Source: Murinocardiopsis flavida
GTDB taxonomy: Bacteria; Actinomycetota; Actinomycetes; Streptosporangiales; Streptosporangiaceae
Reading direction: 5' to 3'
Assembly (NCBI RefSeq): GCF_003014485.1
Contig: NZ_PYGA01000007.1
Coordinates: forward strand, 186,001-250,000
DNA length: 64,000 bases
The notes below the pieces were generated by a model that saw nothing but the letters and a program-made list of their open reading frames with translations, was not told where the DNA came from and made no database searches. Positions 11,822 through 20,245 of this stretch are shown here, piece after piece. The position numbers were made by a program, and so were the translations under genes. The stretch's first letter is position 1. Every line of letters begins with the position of its first letter.

Positions 11822-11961
11822 CGTCCGGGCACCGGCCGCCGCGGGACCGAGGCGGGGACGCGGGACCACCGCCCCGACGCGGGGCCGGGGCGGGGACGGC
11901 GAGGCCGGAGTGGGGACGCCGGGACCGGAGCGGGGTGGAGGCGCGCCGGCCCCGCCCCCGG

Positions 11962-13083
11962 TCAGCCGCCGGAGCGGACGAGGGCGTCGGCCAGGTCGCG
12001 CAGGGCCGTGCTGTCGCGGGCGGCCCCGGCGGCGGTGGAGCGTACGGGGGCGCCCTCGGTGATCGCGGCGTGCAGCTCGATGAGCTCGTGCACGAACCCG
12101 GTGCGGTGGTCGGAGCGCAGGGCCGCCGACATCCGCTCGGCACCGTCCGCGCGCTCCACGGTGAGCGTCGCGCGGTGGTCGAGGAGGTAGGGGCCCGGGT
12201 AGTCCAGCCGCACGCTGCCCGCCGAGCCGAAGACCGCGATCTCCTCGCCGTAGTCGGGGTGATCGGGCAGCCAGTTCCACGACAGGGCGAGCTGGGCGGT
12301 GCCGAGGCGGCCGAGGGCCTGCAACTGGGGCGGCTCGGACAACGGCGCGCCGGGGGTGACCGTGCCGGCCCCGACCTGGGCGTGGTCGAAGTGCGGCCGC
12401 GCCTCGTCGAAGAGCGCCCGCAGCACCGACAGCTCATGGACGACCGAACCGTGCAGGACATCGCTGTACAGCGAACGCCAGGGTTCCGCGACGTCGCCGA
12501 TCCCGGCGTCGAGGTCGGCCAGGCCGGCGGCCCGAGCGGCGTCCAGAGCAGCGGGGTCGACGTCGTTGTGGCGCAGCAGCCGCACGTGCCCGAACTGCGG
12601 GTCGTCGGCGGGGTGCAGGACGGTGACCCGCACCAGGCGCGGCGTCCCGATGGCGGCGATCTCCTCGCGGGCGCGCCGCACGATGGGGTCGTACATCTTC
12701 ATGTAGCCGACCTGGAGCACCAGCGAACGCGCGTCGGCGTCGCGCTGGGCCTGCTCCGCCCCTTCCGCCGAGAAGCTGAACGGCTTCTCAGCGAAGACGT
12801 GCTTGCCGCGTGCCAGCGCCCGGTGGGCGAGGTCGGTGTGCGCGTCGGGGGTCAGCAGCAGCACCGCGTCGACCCGGTCGTCGGCGAAAACGGCCTCGGC
12901 GTCGGTCGAGTGCCGCACATGCTCGCCCCACTCCGCGGCGACCTGCCCGGCGAGCCCCGGCGACAGGTCGCAGACGTGCACCAGCTCGAACCGGTCGCGC
13001 AACACCCGCAGCGTGTGCAGGTGCACCGCCTGGGCGATCAGGCCGAGGCCGATGACGCCGACCCGTACCCGTGTGTCCCCCAT
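11962..13083 (-). CDS. Gfo/Idh/MocA-family NAD(P)-dependent dehydrogenase
   Basis: 373-aa oxidoreductase of the glucose-fructose oxidoreductase / inositol dehydrogenase family. The Rossmann motif VGVIGLGLIAQAVHL starts at residue 7, and the family EKP motif appears as KHVFAEKPFSFS. The C-terminal alpha/beta domain carries the substrate site (GYMKMYDPIVRRA). ATG 13083 has GGAG upstream and is preferred to GTG 13107. It is the second gene of a two-gene minus-strand unit behind the IolE-like isomerase, 121 bp away. That pairing is typical of inositol or rare-sugar oxidation-isomerisation pathways. The exact sugar is unknown. Confidence 0.85.
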   Translation of the reverse strand: MGDTRVRVGVIGLGLIAQAVHLHTLRVLRDRFELVHVCDLSPGLAGQVAAEWGEHVRHSTDAEAVFADDRVDAVLLLTPDAHTDLAHRALARGKHVFAEKPFSFSAEGAEQAQRDADARSLVLQVGYMKMYDPIVRRAREEIAAIGTPRLVRVTVLHPADDPQFGHVRLLRHNDVDPAALDAARAAGLADLDAGIGDVAEPWRSLYSDVLHGSVVHELSVLRALFDEARPHFDHAQVGAGTVTPGAPLSEPPQLQALGRLGTAQLALSWNWLPDHPDYGEEIAVFGSAGSVRLDYPGPYLLDHRATLTVERADGAERMSAALRSDHRTGFVHELIELHAAITEGAPVRSTAAGAARDSTALRDLADALVRSGG

Positions 13084-13204
13084 AGTTCGCTGCTCCTCTC
13101 CTCGCACGGCGGCCCACTCGGTCCGCCGCCCCGCCCGGTCGTCCTGTCCGCCGAGCGGCTACGCGGGGCGCCCCCGCGTCCCGCACCCGCGTCATGCGGG
13201 CGTT

Positions 13205-14116
13205 TCAGTGCCCGGACGCGGCCAACAGCTCCCGCAGGACGCGCAGGTTCTCGCCCTGTTCGAGGGCGATCGCCCCGTAGTCGGCGTCGGGGTCGGGGTC
13301 GCGGTCCTGCTCGACCACGAGCCAGCCGTCGTAGCCGACGCGGCCGAGTTCGGCGGTGAAGGCGGCGAGGTCCACGTCGCCTGCTCCGAGCGGCACCGAT
13401 GCCTCCGCCATGGGGAACGCCGTCCCCGGCGCGTCCAGTGTCGCCCGCAGCACGTCCATGCGCACGTCCTTGATGTGCACGTGGTTGATCCGGTCGGCGA
13501 AGGTGCGGAGCAGCGCCACGGGGTCGTCACCGGCGAGGCGCGCGTGGCCGATGTCGAGGGTGAGCGGGACGTCGGTCAGGTCGCACAGCCGCTCGATCTC
13601 CGCCGCCGACTCGATGTGGGTGCACATGTGCGGGTGGAACGACACGGGCAGCCCGTGCCCCTCGGCGACCGCCATGGCCTCCTTGGTCAGCCGCGCGCAC
13701 CGGTCCCACTGCGCCGCGTCGAAGGCGAGGGCGGTGTCGGCGGGGTCGTGTGCGGGGTTGCGGTCGAGGAGCGGTTCGGTCTCGTCGGCGAGGATGACCA
13801 GGCCCCCGCCGCAGGCGTCGAGCACCGCGCAGGTCTGCTCCAGGACGGCGAAGTCCTCCTCGATCGCCGCGTCATCGGCCGGGTAGCGGATGGGCACGTA
13901 GGCGCCGATCATCGACATCCCGCAGGACGCGAACAGCTCCGCGGTGCGCGCCGCGTCCCCGAACAGGCCCACGGGCCCCAACTCGCTGCCCGCGTAGCCG
14001 GCGTCGGCCATGGTGCGCAGCAGGACATCGGGCGCGCCGCCGGATTTCGCGGCCTCGCGCGACCACATGCCGTAGCTGACGGGAGCGTTGCCGATCCGAA
14101 TCGGGTCCTGGGGCAT
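13205..14116 (-). CDS. IolE-like sugar phosphate isomerase/epimerase (TIM barrel)
   Basis: 303-aa xylose-isomerase-like TIM-barrel protein (AP endonuclease 2 superfamily). The N-terminal IRIGNAPVSYGMWSREA resembles inosose dehydratase starts. The metal-binding pattern is visible as Glu in GSELGPVG, PVSFHPHMCTHIE, TLDIGHARLAGDDP, INHVHIKDVR and the late VVEQDRD. ATG 14116 follows AGAGGAGG. With the downstream Gfo/Idh/MocA enzyme it probably handles inosose, a keto-sugar or a similar polyol derivative. Dehydratase versus isomerase activity cannot be separated without closer comparison. Confidence 0.82.
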   Translation of the reverse strand: MPQDPIRIGNAPVSYGMWSREAAKSGGAPDVLLRTMADAGYAGSELGPVGLFGDAARTAELFASCGMSMIGAYVPIRYPADDAAIEEDFAVLEQTCAVLDACGGGLVILADETEPLLDRNPAHDPADTALAFDAAQWDRCARLTKEAMAVAEGHGLPVSFHPHMCTHIESAAEIERLCDLTDVPLTLDIGHARLAGDDPVALLRTFADRINHVHIKDVRMDVLRATLDAPGTAFPMAEASVPLGAGDVDLAAFTAELGRVGYDGWLVVEQDRDPDPDADYGAIALEQGENLRVLRELLAASGH

Positions 14117-14405
14117 GTGCGTCCTCCTCTGGCGAGCACCGGTCGGGCCGGCGCCCAGTCTGCCGCCCTCCCCCTGCGGCCGGTGCGGGCGGCCCCGCCG
14201 TTGGGAGAGCTCCGCTGCCGGACGCGGCGCCGTCGGCCGCACTTCACCCACCGGGCCTCTCAGTGGAACGGGTGAATGGCCGACCACGCCATGGAGGCCC
14301 GTCCGCGGCGGCGGCGCCCGGCGATGAGTTCGGTGCCCGAGCGCGGTCAGACCCGGTACACGCCGCGCATCCCGCCGCGGCGGCGACTACGACGGAGGGA
14401 CGACC

Positions 14406-14783
14406 ATGCTCGCGAACAGCAAGGCCTTCAGCGGCTTCTCGGTGGACGACGCGACTGGCGCCGTCGGGTTCTACGGCGACACACTCGGCCTGGAGGTGGC
14501 GACCGACTCCGCGGAGCACGGCATGCTCACCCTGCGCCTCGCCGGCGGCCGCGACGTGTTCGTCTACGCCAAACCCGACCACGTGCCGGCGACCTTCACC
14601 ATTCTCAACTTCCCGGTGCCGGACATCGACGCGGCCGTCGACGAACTGAGCGCCCGGGGCGTGCGCTTCGAGCACTACGACGGCGCCGGCATGGACGAGA
14701 AGGGCATCCACCGCGGCGGCGGGCCGCTGATCGCGTGGTTCAAGGACCCCGCGGGCAATGTCCTGTCGGTGATCCAGGAGTGA
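14406..14783 (+). CDS. VOC-family (glyoxalase/bleomycin-resistance-like) protein
   Basis: 125-aa vicinal-oxygen-chelate protein with two beta-alpha-beta-beta-beta modules: [23 protein letters not shown] leads to a first module, and [22 protein letters not shown] to a second, ending [14 protein letters not shown]. The start ATG 14406 has GGAGGG upstream. Metal-binding side chains are not all obvious, so it may be a binding protein rather than an enzyme. It stands alone between the IolE-like gene and dnaE2, on the dnaE2 strand, with the dnaE2 LexA box 156 bp downstream. Confidence 0.8.
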   Translation: MLANSKAFSGFSVDDATGAVGFYGDTLGLEVATDSAEHGMLTLRLAGGRDVFVYAKPDHVPATFTILNFPVPDIDAAVDELSARGVRFEHYDGAGMDEKGIHRGGGPLIAWFKDPAGNVLSVIQE

Positions 14784-14938
14784 TCGCGCGGCGGGGCGCG
14801 GGGGACCGCCCCGCACCCTGCGGGCGCCCGCAAGGGCTGCGGGGACCTGCGCCTGGCCCTACCGTGCCGCCACCACCCGCGCGGTCCTGGCCCTGCGACC
14901 GCGCCCCCGACTCCATGAGCAGCAGAAAGAGATAGAAT

Positions 14939-14954
14939 GCGAACACGAGTTCGA
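14939..14954 (+). promoter_or_regulatory. LexA (SOS) box upstream of dnaE2
   Basis: GCGAACACGAGTTCGA carries perfect CGAAC/GTTCG arms with a 4-bp spacer, nearly the same as the imuA box. It starts 39 bp before the dnaE2 ATG and directly follows a TAGAAT hexamer (14933-14938) that could be the -10 element, a position suited to LexA repression. Confidence 0.92.
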
Positions 14955-14977
14955 ATCAATCTCCGAGGAGGCTGCCA

Positions 14978-17900
14978 ATGGGGTTCGACAATCCGCCGGT
15001 CCCCTGGAAGGAGTTGGAGCAGCGGCTGTCCTGGGGTGGTACTCCGGTGGCGGGGGACGCCCCTCCGCGGCCGGAGGCCCCCGCGCGCCCGGCCCCGGCG
15101 GTGCGCCCGCCTTCCGGCGGGCCGGAATGGGCCGAACTCCACGTCCATTCCTCCTTCAGCTTCCTCGACGGCGTGTGCACCCCCGCGGAGCTGGTCGCCG
15201 AGGCGGCCCGGCTGGGCATCGGCACCTTGGGGCTCACCGACCACGACGGCATGTACGGCGCGGTGCAGTTCGCCGCCGCCGCGAAGGAGGCCGGGGTCGC
15301 CACCGTGTTCGGCGCCGAACTGAGCCTCGACCTGCCCGCCCCGCAGAACGGCCGCCCCGACCCCGCGGGCAGCCACCTGCTGGTCCTCGCCCGCGACCCC
15401 GAGGGCTACCGGCGGCTGTGCGCCGCCATCAGCGAGGCGCAGCTCGCCGGAGGGGCCAAGGGCCGCCCCGTCTACGACCTCGACTCCCTCTCCCGGGCGC
15501 ACGGCGGGCACTGGGCCGTGCTCACCGGCTGCCGCAAGGGCGGCGTGCCCGCGGCCCTCGCCGCCGACGGACCCGATGCCGCGCTGGCGCGGCTGCACGA
15601 CCTGCGCGACCGGTTCGGCGCCGACAACGTCCACGTCGAGCTCACCGACCACGGCCACCCGCTCGACGACGCCCGCAACGACGCCCTCGCCGACCTCGCC
15701 GCCCGCGCCGGAGCGGGCCTGGTCGCCTCCTGCAACGCGCATTACGCCGCCCCGCGCGACGCCCCGCTCGCCCAGGCGCTGGCTGCGGTCCGGGCGCGGC
15801 GCGGCCTGGACGACATGGAGTCGTGGTTGAGCGCCGCTGGTGGCGCGCACCTGCGCTCCGGCGCCGAGATGGCGGCCCGTACCGCCCGCTTCCCCGGTGC
15901 CGTGGCCGCCACCGCGGCGCTGGGCCGGGCCTGCGCGTTCGACCTCACGGTGATCGCCCCGCGCCTGCCCGACTCCCCCGTCCCCGAGGGGCACACCGAG
16001 GCGAGCCTGCTGCGCGAGCTGGCCGCGCAGGGGGCCGAGCGCCGCTACGGCCCGCGCGGGTCGCCGGGCACCGCCGACTGCTACGCCCAGATCGAGCGCG
16101 AACTCGACCTCATCGCCTCCCTCGGCTTCCCCGGCTACTTCCTGATCGTGCACGACATCGTGCAGTTCTGCGAGCGCAACGGCATCCTGTGCCAGGGGCG
16201 CGGCTCGGCCGCCAACTCCGCCGTGTGCTACGCGATCGGCATCACCAACGTCGACCCGGTCCGCCACGAGCTGCTGTTCGAGCGGTTCCTCTCCGCCGAG
16301 CGCGACGGCCCGCCCGACATCGACCTCGACATCGAGCACCGCCGCCGCGAGGAGGTCATCCAGTACGTCTACGACCGCTACGGCCGCGAGCGCGCCGCCC
16401 AGGTCGCCAACGTCATCACCTACCGCCCCCGCATGGCGGTGCGCGACGCCGCCCGCGCCCTCGGCCACTCCCCCGGGCAGCAGGACTCCTGGTCGCGCCT
16501 TGTCGACTCCCGCGACTGGGACCCCGACGACCCGGAGTCCCGCGGGGTGCCCCGCCCGGTGGCCTCGCTCGCGCAGCGGATGCTGCGGCTCCCCCGCCAC
16601 CTGGGCATCCACTCCGGGGGCATGGTCATCTGCGACCGCCCGGTGGGCGAGGTGTGCCCCGTGGAGTGGGCGAGCATGCCGGGGCGCAGCGTGCTGCAAT
16701 GGGACAAGGACGACTGCGCCGCCGCAGGGCTGGTCAAGTTCGACCTGCTCGGACTGGGGATGCTGGCGTGCCTGCACGACGCCTTCGACCTCATCGCCGA
16801 TCACCACGGGGTCCGCTACACGCTGGGCGACATCCCCACCGAGGACCCCGCCACCTACGCCATGCTGTGCGGCGCCGACACCGTCGGGGTGTTCCAGGTC
16901 GAGAGCCGGGCGCAGATGTCGACCCTGCCCCGGCTGCGCCCGGAGCGCTTCTACGACCTGGTGGTGGCGGTGGCGCTGATCCGCCCCGGCCCCATCCAGG
17001 GCGGATCGGTCCACCCCTACCTGCGCCGCCGCGACAAGCTCGAACCCGCCGAGTGCCCGCACCCCCTCATGGAGCCCGCGCTGGGGCGCACCCTGGGCGT
17101 GCCGCTGTTCCAGGAGCAGATGATGCAGCTCGCCATCGACTGCGCCGGGTTCACCCCCACGGAGGCCGACCTGCTGCGCCAGGCCATGGGCTCCAAGCGC
17201 GCCCCGGAGAAGGTCCACGAGCTGCGCGAGCGGCTGCTGCGCGGCATGGCGGCGAACGGCATCACGCCCGAGGTCGCCGAGGACGTCTACACCAAGATCC
17301 TCGCGTTCTCCAACTACGGCTTCCCCGAGTCGCACGCCATCAGCTTCGCGCACCTGGCCTACGCCAGCGCCTGGATCAAACGGCACTACCCCGCGGCGTT
17401 CACCGCCGCGCTGCTGCGCAACCAGCCCATGGGCTTCTACCACCCGCAGACCCTCATCGCCGACGCCCGGCGGCACGGCATCGAGGTGCTCAGGGCCGAC
17501 GTGAACGCCAGCGCCGACCAGGCCACCGTCGAAGGTCCGGGCCGGGTGGTGCGCACCCGGCACCCGCACGCGCCGCAGGCCCCGCAGCCGGCCGTCCGCC
17601 TGGGCCTCGACAGTGTGCGCGACCTCGGCGGCCCGGCCGCCGAGGCGGTCGCCGCCGGGCGCCCCTACACCGGCCTCGCCGATTTCGCCCGCCGCACCCG
17701 GCTGTCCGAAAAGGCGCTGGAGGCGCTGGCGACCGCCGACGCGTTCCGCTGCTTCGGGCTGAGCCGCCGCGAGGCGCTGTGGGCCGCCGGCGCGGTCGCG
17801 CGCGCCCGCAACGGCCAGCTCCCCGACATGCTGCCCGGCACCGAGCCCCCCGGCCTTGAGCCCATGACCCCCGTCGAGGAGACCCTGGCCGACCTCTGGT

Positions 17901-18274
17901 CGACCGGCACCTCCGCCGTCCACCCCATCGCGCACCTGCGCCCCGCCCTGGAGCGTCGCAGGGTCCTGGCGGCCCGCGCGCTCGCCTCGGTGCCCGACGG
18001 CACCGGCGTCGAGGCGGCGGGGCAGGTCACGCACCGGCAGCGGCCCGAGACCGCGGGCGGGGTGGTCTTCATCAGCCTTGAGGACGAAACCGGCATGGTC
18101 AACGTCGTCTGCCCGCCCGAGGTCTGGCGGCGGTGCAAGGGCGCCGGGGCCCGCTCGGCGGCGCTGCTGGTCGGCGGGCGACTCGAACGCCGCAACGGGG
18201 CGATCAACCTCGTCGCCGCGCGCCTGGAGGCGCTCCCGGCCCCCACCGTGGCGCAGAGCCGCGACTTCCACTGA
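14978..18274 (+). CDS. dnaE2: Error-prone DNA polymerase III alpha subunit DnaE2
   Basis: 1098-aa C-family polymerase responsible for damage-induced mutagenesis with ImuA and ImuB. After a 50-residue Pro-rich start comes a PHP domain (ELHVHSSFSFLDG, GLTDHDGMYG). The palm catalytic Asp residues lie in GPPDIDLDIEHRRREE near residues 445-455, preceded by CQGRGSAANSAVCYAIGIT. Fingers motifs include RPGPIQGGSVHPYLRRR and NYGFPESHAISFAHLAYASAW. A C-terminal OB fold (GGVVFISLEDETGMVNVVC) ends the protein. It is shorter than replicative DnaE1, as DnaE2 proteins are. ATG 14978 has GAGGAGG 8 nt upstream. It is separated from imuA-imuB by about 5 kb of unrelated genes but shares their LexA box type. Confidence 0.95.
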   Translation: MGFDNPPVPWKELEQRLSWGGTPVAGDAPPRPEAPARPAPAVRPPSGGPEWAELHVHSSFSFLDGVCTPAELVAEAARLGIGTLGLTDHDGMYGAVQFAAAAKEAGVATVFGAELSLDLPAPQNGRPDPAGSHLLVLARDPEGYRRLCAAISEAQLAGGAKGRPVYDLDSLSRAHGGHWAVLTGCRKGGVPAALAADGPDAALARLHDLRDRFGADNVHVELTDHGHPLDDARNDALADLAARAGAGLVASCNAHYAAPRDAPLAQALAAVRARRGLDDMESWLSAAGGAHLRSGAEMAARTARFPGAVAATAALGRACAFDLTVIAPRLPDSPVPEGHTEASLLRELAAQGAERRYGPRGSPGTADCYAQIERELDLIASLGFPGYFLIVHDIVQFCERNGILCQGRGSAANSAVCYAIGITNVDPVRHELLFERFLSAERDGPPDIDLDIEHRRREEVIQYVYDRYGRERAAQVANVITYRPRMAVRDAARALGHSPGQQDSWSRLVDSRDWDPDDPESRGVPRPVASLAQRMLRLPRHLGIHSGGMVICDRPVGEVCPVEWASMPGRSVLQWDKDDCAAAGLVKFDLLGLGMLACLHDAFDLIADHHGVRYTLGDIPTEDPATYAMLCGADTVGVFQVESRAQMSTLPRLRPERFYDLVVAVALIRPGPIQGGSVHPYLRRRDKLEPAECPHPLMEPALGRTLGVPLFQEQMMQLAIDCAGFTPTEADLLRQAMGSKRAPEKVHELRERLLRGMAANGITPEVAEDVYTKILAFSNYGFPESHAISFAHLAYASAWIKRHYPAAFTAALLRNQPMGFYHPQTLIADARRHGIEVLRADVNASADQATVEGPGRVVRTRHPHAPQAPQPAVRLGLDSVRDLGGPAAEAVAAGRPYTGLADFARRTRLSEKALEALATADAFRCFGLSRREALWAAGAVARARNGQLPDMLPGTEPPGLEPMTPVEETLADLWSTGTSAVHPIAHLRPALERRRVLAARALASVPDGTGVEAAGQVTHRQRPETAGGVVFISLEDETGMVNVVCPPEVWRRCKGAGARSAALLVGGRLERRNGAINLVAARLEALPAPTVAQSRDFH

Positions 18275-18305
18275 CCCCCGTGCCCCCGGCGGCCGCTCGC
18301 GCTGC

Positions 18306-18349
18306 CCCCTGCCCCGCCCGCACGGCCGTCCGCCCGGGCGGGGCAGGGG
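18306..18349. terminator. Bidirectional stem-loop between dnaE2 and iclR
   Basis: Perfect 15-bp arms (CCCCTGCCCCGCCCG at 18306-18320 and its complement at 18335-18349) with a 14-nt loop lie between the convergent stops of dnaE2 (18274) and the IclR gene (18350). No T-run is present, as is common in high-GC actinobacteria. Confidence 0.65.
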
Positions 18350-19174
18350 TCAGCGGATGCCCTCGGCGCGCAGGCGTGCGGCGAGGCGGTGGACGTGGTC
18401 CCGCACGAGCTCGGCCACCCGCCGCAGCTCGGCGTCTGTCGCGGCGCCGATGGGCACGGAGCAGCTGATCGCGTCGGTGGCGGGGATCCGGTACGGCACG
18501 GCGACGCTCACACAGCCCAGGCCGGGGGTGTTCTGCTCGCGCTCCACCGCGTAGCCCCGCTCCCGCGTGCCGTGCAGCTCCTCGGCGAGCCCGGCGCGGT
18601 CGGTGATGGTTCCGGGGGTGAGCGCCGGCAGCTCCCCCAGCGGCGCGAGGACCGCGTCGACCTCGGCGGGGGTCAGCTCGGCGAGCAGCGACTTGCCGAG
18701 CGCGGTGGCGTGCGCGGGCAGCTGGCGGCCCACACGGGAGGTCGCCCGGCGCGGCTCGGTGGCCTCGCGGGTGCCCAGGTAGATGACGTTGGGGCCGTCG
18801 AGCCGCGCGTAGTGGGTGGTGTAGCCGACCTGCTCGCGGACCAGTTCCAGGGTGCGCACCGCGTACGGCAGCGCGGGGTCGTGGTCGAGGTAGGAGGTGC
18901 CGCACAGCAGGGCGTGCGGGCCCACGCTGACCGCCGAACCGTCGGAGCTCTGCTGGATCCAGCGCATGGCCAGCAGGGTGTGCAGCAGCTGGTGCAGGCT
19001 CGACCGCGGGTAGCCGGTGCGGCGGTGCAGTTCGATGACCGTCATCGGCCCCTGGGCGGCGCCGAGGGTCTCCATGATGACGATGGTCCGCTGCGCGGAC
19101 TTCACCAGTTTGGTCTCGGGGAGCGGGGCCGGACCGGGGGTCGCCTCGGCCGGCCGCTGCACCGCTCGGGTCAT
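18350..19174 (-). CDS. IclR-family transcriptional regulator of the glucuronate/glucarate locus
   Basis: 274-aa IclR-type regulator. The N-terminal winged helix (KSAQRTIVIMETLGAAQGPMTV, ELHRRTGYPRSSLHQLLHTL) covers about residues 25-90, and the C-terminal GAF-like effector domain follows (YTTHYARLDGPNVIYLG, LPAHATALGKSLLAELTP, GYAVEREQNTPGLGCVSVAV). ATG 19174. It lies 117 bp downstream of the uronate dehydrogenase on the same strand and is divergent from the sugar ABC transporter/glucarate operon. That context makes it the probable local regulator with a sugar acid as effector. The operator has not been identified with confidence. Confidence 0.9.
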   Translation of the reverse strand: MTRAVQRPAEATPGPAPLPETKLVKSAQRTIVIMETLGAAQGPMTVIELHRRTGYPRSSLHQLLHTLLAMRWIQQSSDGSAVSVGPHALLCGTSYLDHDPALPYAVRTLELVREQVGYTTHYARLDGPNVIYLGTREATEPRRATSRVGRQLPAHATALGKSLLAELTPAEVDAVLAPLGELPALTPGTITDRAGLAEELHGTRERGYAVEREQNTPGLGCVSVAVPYRIPATDAISCSVPIGAATDAELRRVAELVRDHVHRLAARLRAEGIR

Positions 19175-19291
19175 CGCATGTCCTTCAGGTGCGGGGCTTC
19201 GGATGCGGGGCCGGAATCGGGTTCGGCGGTCATGGCAGCCGGGGGTTCCGCTGCTCGGCGCGGCTACCGGGCGCCGTGCCCCGCGGCGGCC

Positions 19292-20107
19292 TCACCAGCG
19301 CCCGCCGAGCGGGGAGGTGTCCGCGGTGAAGGTCCCGCCGATGCGGATGCCGGGGCCGGGAGCGCCGCCGGGCTCGCCCGCTCCGGGGACCTGGGCGGCG
19401 TGGTCCTCGGCGTCGTCGCGCGGGTGGAAGCCCATGGCCTCGCCCTCGGCGAGGGAGAACCAGCGGCGGGTGTTGCGGGAGATGCCCCACACCAGCCGGT
19501 GCCCGGGCTCCTCCAGCGCGAGGCTGGCCTCGACCAGCCGGGCGGCGTCGCCGGGCGAGAACCAGGTGGCGAGGGTGCGGATGTCGGCGATGTCGGCGGC
19601 GGCGGCGAACGTGCCGATGCGCGCGGACACGACGCTCATGGCGAACCGGTCGGCATAGACGCTGCCGAGCGCCTCCATGGCGGCCTTGCTGACGCCGTAG
19701 TAGGTGTCGGGCCGCGGGACGAGGACGTCGGTGTCGGCGGCCGCCGCTGCGGGGACGAAGCCGACCGCGTGGTTGGAGCTGGCGAGCAGCACCCGGCGCA
19801 CGCCCTGGCGGCGCGCCGCCTCCAGCGTGGTGTAGCAGCCGTGGATATTGGTGTCGAGGATCTCCGCCCACGGCCGTTCCGAAGGGTGGCCCGCGAGATG
19901 GACGACGAGGTCGACGCCCTTGCACGCGCGTTCCATGGCGGCCATGTCGGTGACGGAGCCCGCCGCGGCCTCCTCGGCCGCCGGGTCGAGCCCGGTGGGC
20001 GGCGCGGTGTCGAGGAGCCGGAGCATCCGGCCCGGTCGGGCGATCAGCGGCCGCAGCAGTGTGCCGATCCGCCCCGACGCACCCGTCACCAGCACCCGTT
20101 CGACCAC
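19292..20107 (-). CDS. udh: Uronate dehydrogenase (NAD-dependent, SDR/epimerase fold)
   Basis: 271-aa extended-SDR enzyme predicted to oxidise D-glucuronate or D-galacturonate to the aldaro-lactone. The Rossmann motif VLVTGASGRIGTLL is at residues 4-17. VDLVVHLAGHPSERPW, SSNHAVGF with the substrate-side Asn-His, YYGVSKAAMEALG (catalytic Tyr and Lys), TWFSPGDAARL, RLVWGISRNTRRW and the closing GGTF match the uronate dehydrogenase pattern. GTG 20107 has GAGAGGGAG upstream; the frame extends to 20200 but without a ribosome site. It is divergent from the transporter and glucarate dehydratase operon, which would take up the substrate and process the product. Confidence 0.86.
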   Translation of the reverse strand: MVERVLVTGASGRIGTLLRPLIARPGRMLRLLDTAPPTGLDPAAEEAAAGSVTDMAAMERACKGVDLVVHLAGHPSERPWAEILDTNIHGCYTTLEAARRQGVRRVLLASSNHAVGFVPAAAAADTDVLVPRPDTYYGVSKAAMEALGSVYADRFAMSVVSARIGTFAAAADIADIRTLATWFSPGDAARLVEASLALEEPGHRLVWGISRNTRRWFSLAEGEAMGFHPRDDAEDHAAQVPGAGEPGGAPGPGIRIGGTFTADTSPLGGRW

Positions 20108-20164
20108 GTCGGCTCCCTCTCTCTGCGGGGCGGACCGAAACCGGGTTTCGCCCTCGCGCACGCC

Positions 20165-20193
20165 TTGACACCTGAAAATGTGATCCATAACAT
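20165..20193 (+). promoter_or_regulatory. Putative sigma-70-type promoter of the glucuronate/glucarate operon
   Basis: TTGACA (20165-20170), a 17-bp spacer and TAACAT (20188-20193) lie in an AT-rich patch of the udh/transporter intergenic region, 52 bp before the binding-protein ATG. A second weaker pair, TTTACA (20203-20208) and TATAGG (20226-20231), also has a 17-bp spacer. The AT-rich sequence between them is the likeliest place for the IclR operator. Confidence 0.6.
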
Positions 20194-20245
20194 ACCGCAA
20201 AGTTTACAAATATAGAAACGATTCATATAGGCGAATGGAGTCGGC

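Noticed and set aside
11822-11961. Repeated GGGGACGCGGGAC/CGGAGCGGGG words after the glutaminase gene
   Set aside because: Irregular low-complexity GC sequence without constant unit or spacing; not a CRISPR array or defined repeat.
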